Source: Bacteroidota bacterium
GTDB taxonomy: Bacteria > Bacteroidota > Bacteroidia > Flavobacteriales > Flavobacteriaceae
Assembly (NCBI GenBank): GCA_004356305.1
Contig: SMXJ01000049.1
Coordinates: 1 to 6,528, forward strand
Direction of reading: 5' to 3'
DNA: 6,528 bases
Part shown: positions 6,468-6,528 of the stretch, piece after piece
Position numbering within the stretch: the first letter of the stretch is position 1
How the letters are laid out: every line of letters begins with the position of its first letter
The notes under the pieces: generated by a model
The model's input: the letters and a program-made list of their open reading frames with translations, nothing else
The model's database searches: none
What the model was told of the DNA's origin: nothing
Program-made: the position numbers and the translations under genes

Positions 6468-6528
6468 ATGAATAGACTAACCATAACCATAGTATTGCTA
6501 CTTATAGTTTCTTGTAAGAATTCAGAAA
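6468..6528 (+). CDS. Lipoprotein, N-terminal fragment
   Basis: An open frame begins at the ATG at 6468 and runs off the right edge after 20 codons plus one base. The start MNRL is followed by a hydrophobic run (TITIVLLLIVS) and a lipobox IVSC with the modified cysteine at residue 16. This is a typical signal-peptidase II signal, so the product should be a membrane-anchored lipoprotein. The residues after Cys (KNSE) are too few to judge inner-membrane, outer-membrane or surface localisation. It lies 55 bp after the small exported gene, same strand. Function is unknown because only the signal is visible. Confidence 0.7.
   Translation, partial: MNRLTITIVLLLIVSCKNSE

Overview
The window looks like chromosome of a member of the Bacteroidota, most likely the family Flavobacteriaceae. 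The evidence is AT-rich intergenic DNA, a bacillithiol gene of Bacteroidota type, a secreted M14 metallopeptidase of the kind common in this group, an ECF sigma factor paired with a membrane protein, and TAnnTTTG-like -7 promoter boxes in place of classical -10 boxes. I see no rRNA, tRNA, CRISPR array, transposase, phage gene or other sign of a mobile island.

Layout. Positions 1-213 (minus) hold the N-terminal part of guaA (GMP synthase), cut by the window edge. Upstream of it on the same strand is a complete bshC (313-1920), the cysteine-adding enzyme of bacillithiol synthesis. A 213-bp divergent intergenic region (1921-2133) carries promoter-like boxes for both flanking genes and an AT-rich imperfect inverted repeat. 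The plus-strand gene at 2134-4650 encodes an 838-residue exported M14-type zinc carboxypeptidase with a C-terminal glutamine-amidotransferase-like domain. A 224-bp convergent spacer (4651-4874) contains a 14-bp-stem hairpin that resembles a decayed dispersed repeat. Next, on the minus strand, is a two-gene unit: an ECF sigma factor (5484-5987) and, 6 bp downstream, a four-helix membrane protein (4875-5477) that could be its regulator. Divergent from these are a small exported protein (6128-6412), whose signal peptide appears to begin before its first ATG, and the first 20 codons of a lipoprotein gene (6468 to the edge).

How the genes relate. guaA and bshC are co-directional and may share transcripts, but they belong to different pathways (purine and thiol metabolism). 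The peptidase is an exported degradative enzyme with no evident functional link to bshC. The sigma factor and membrane protein form the one clear regulatory module. The small exported protein and the lipoprotein next to it could be targets of that module, but only their position suggests this. Most of the window is ordinary flavobacterial core and accessory sequence. The items most worth a second look are the start of the small exported gene, the sigma/membrane-protein pair, and the two intergenic hairpins.
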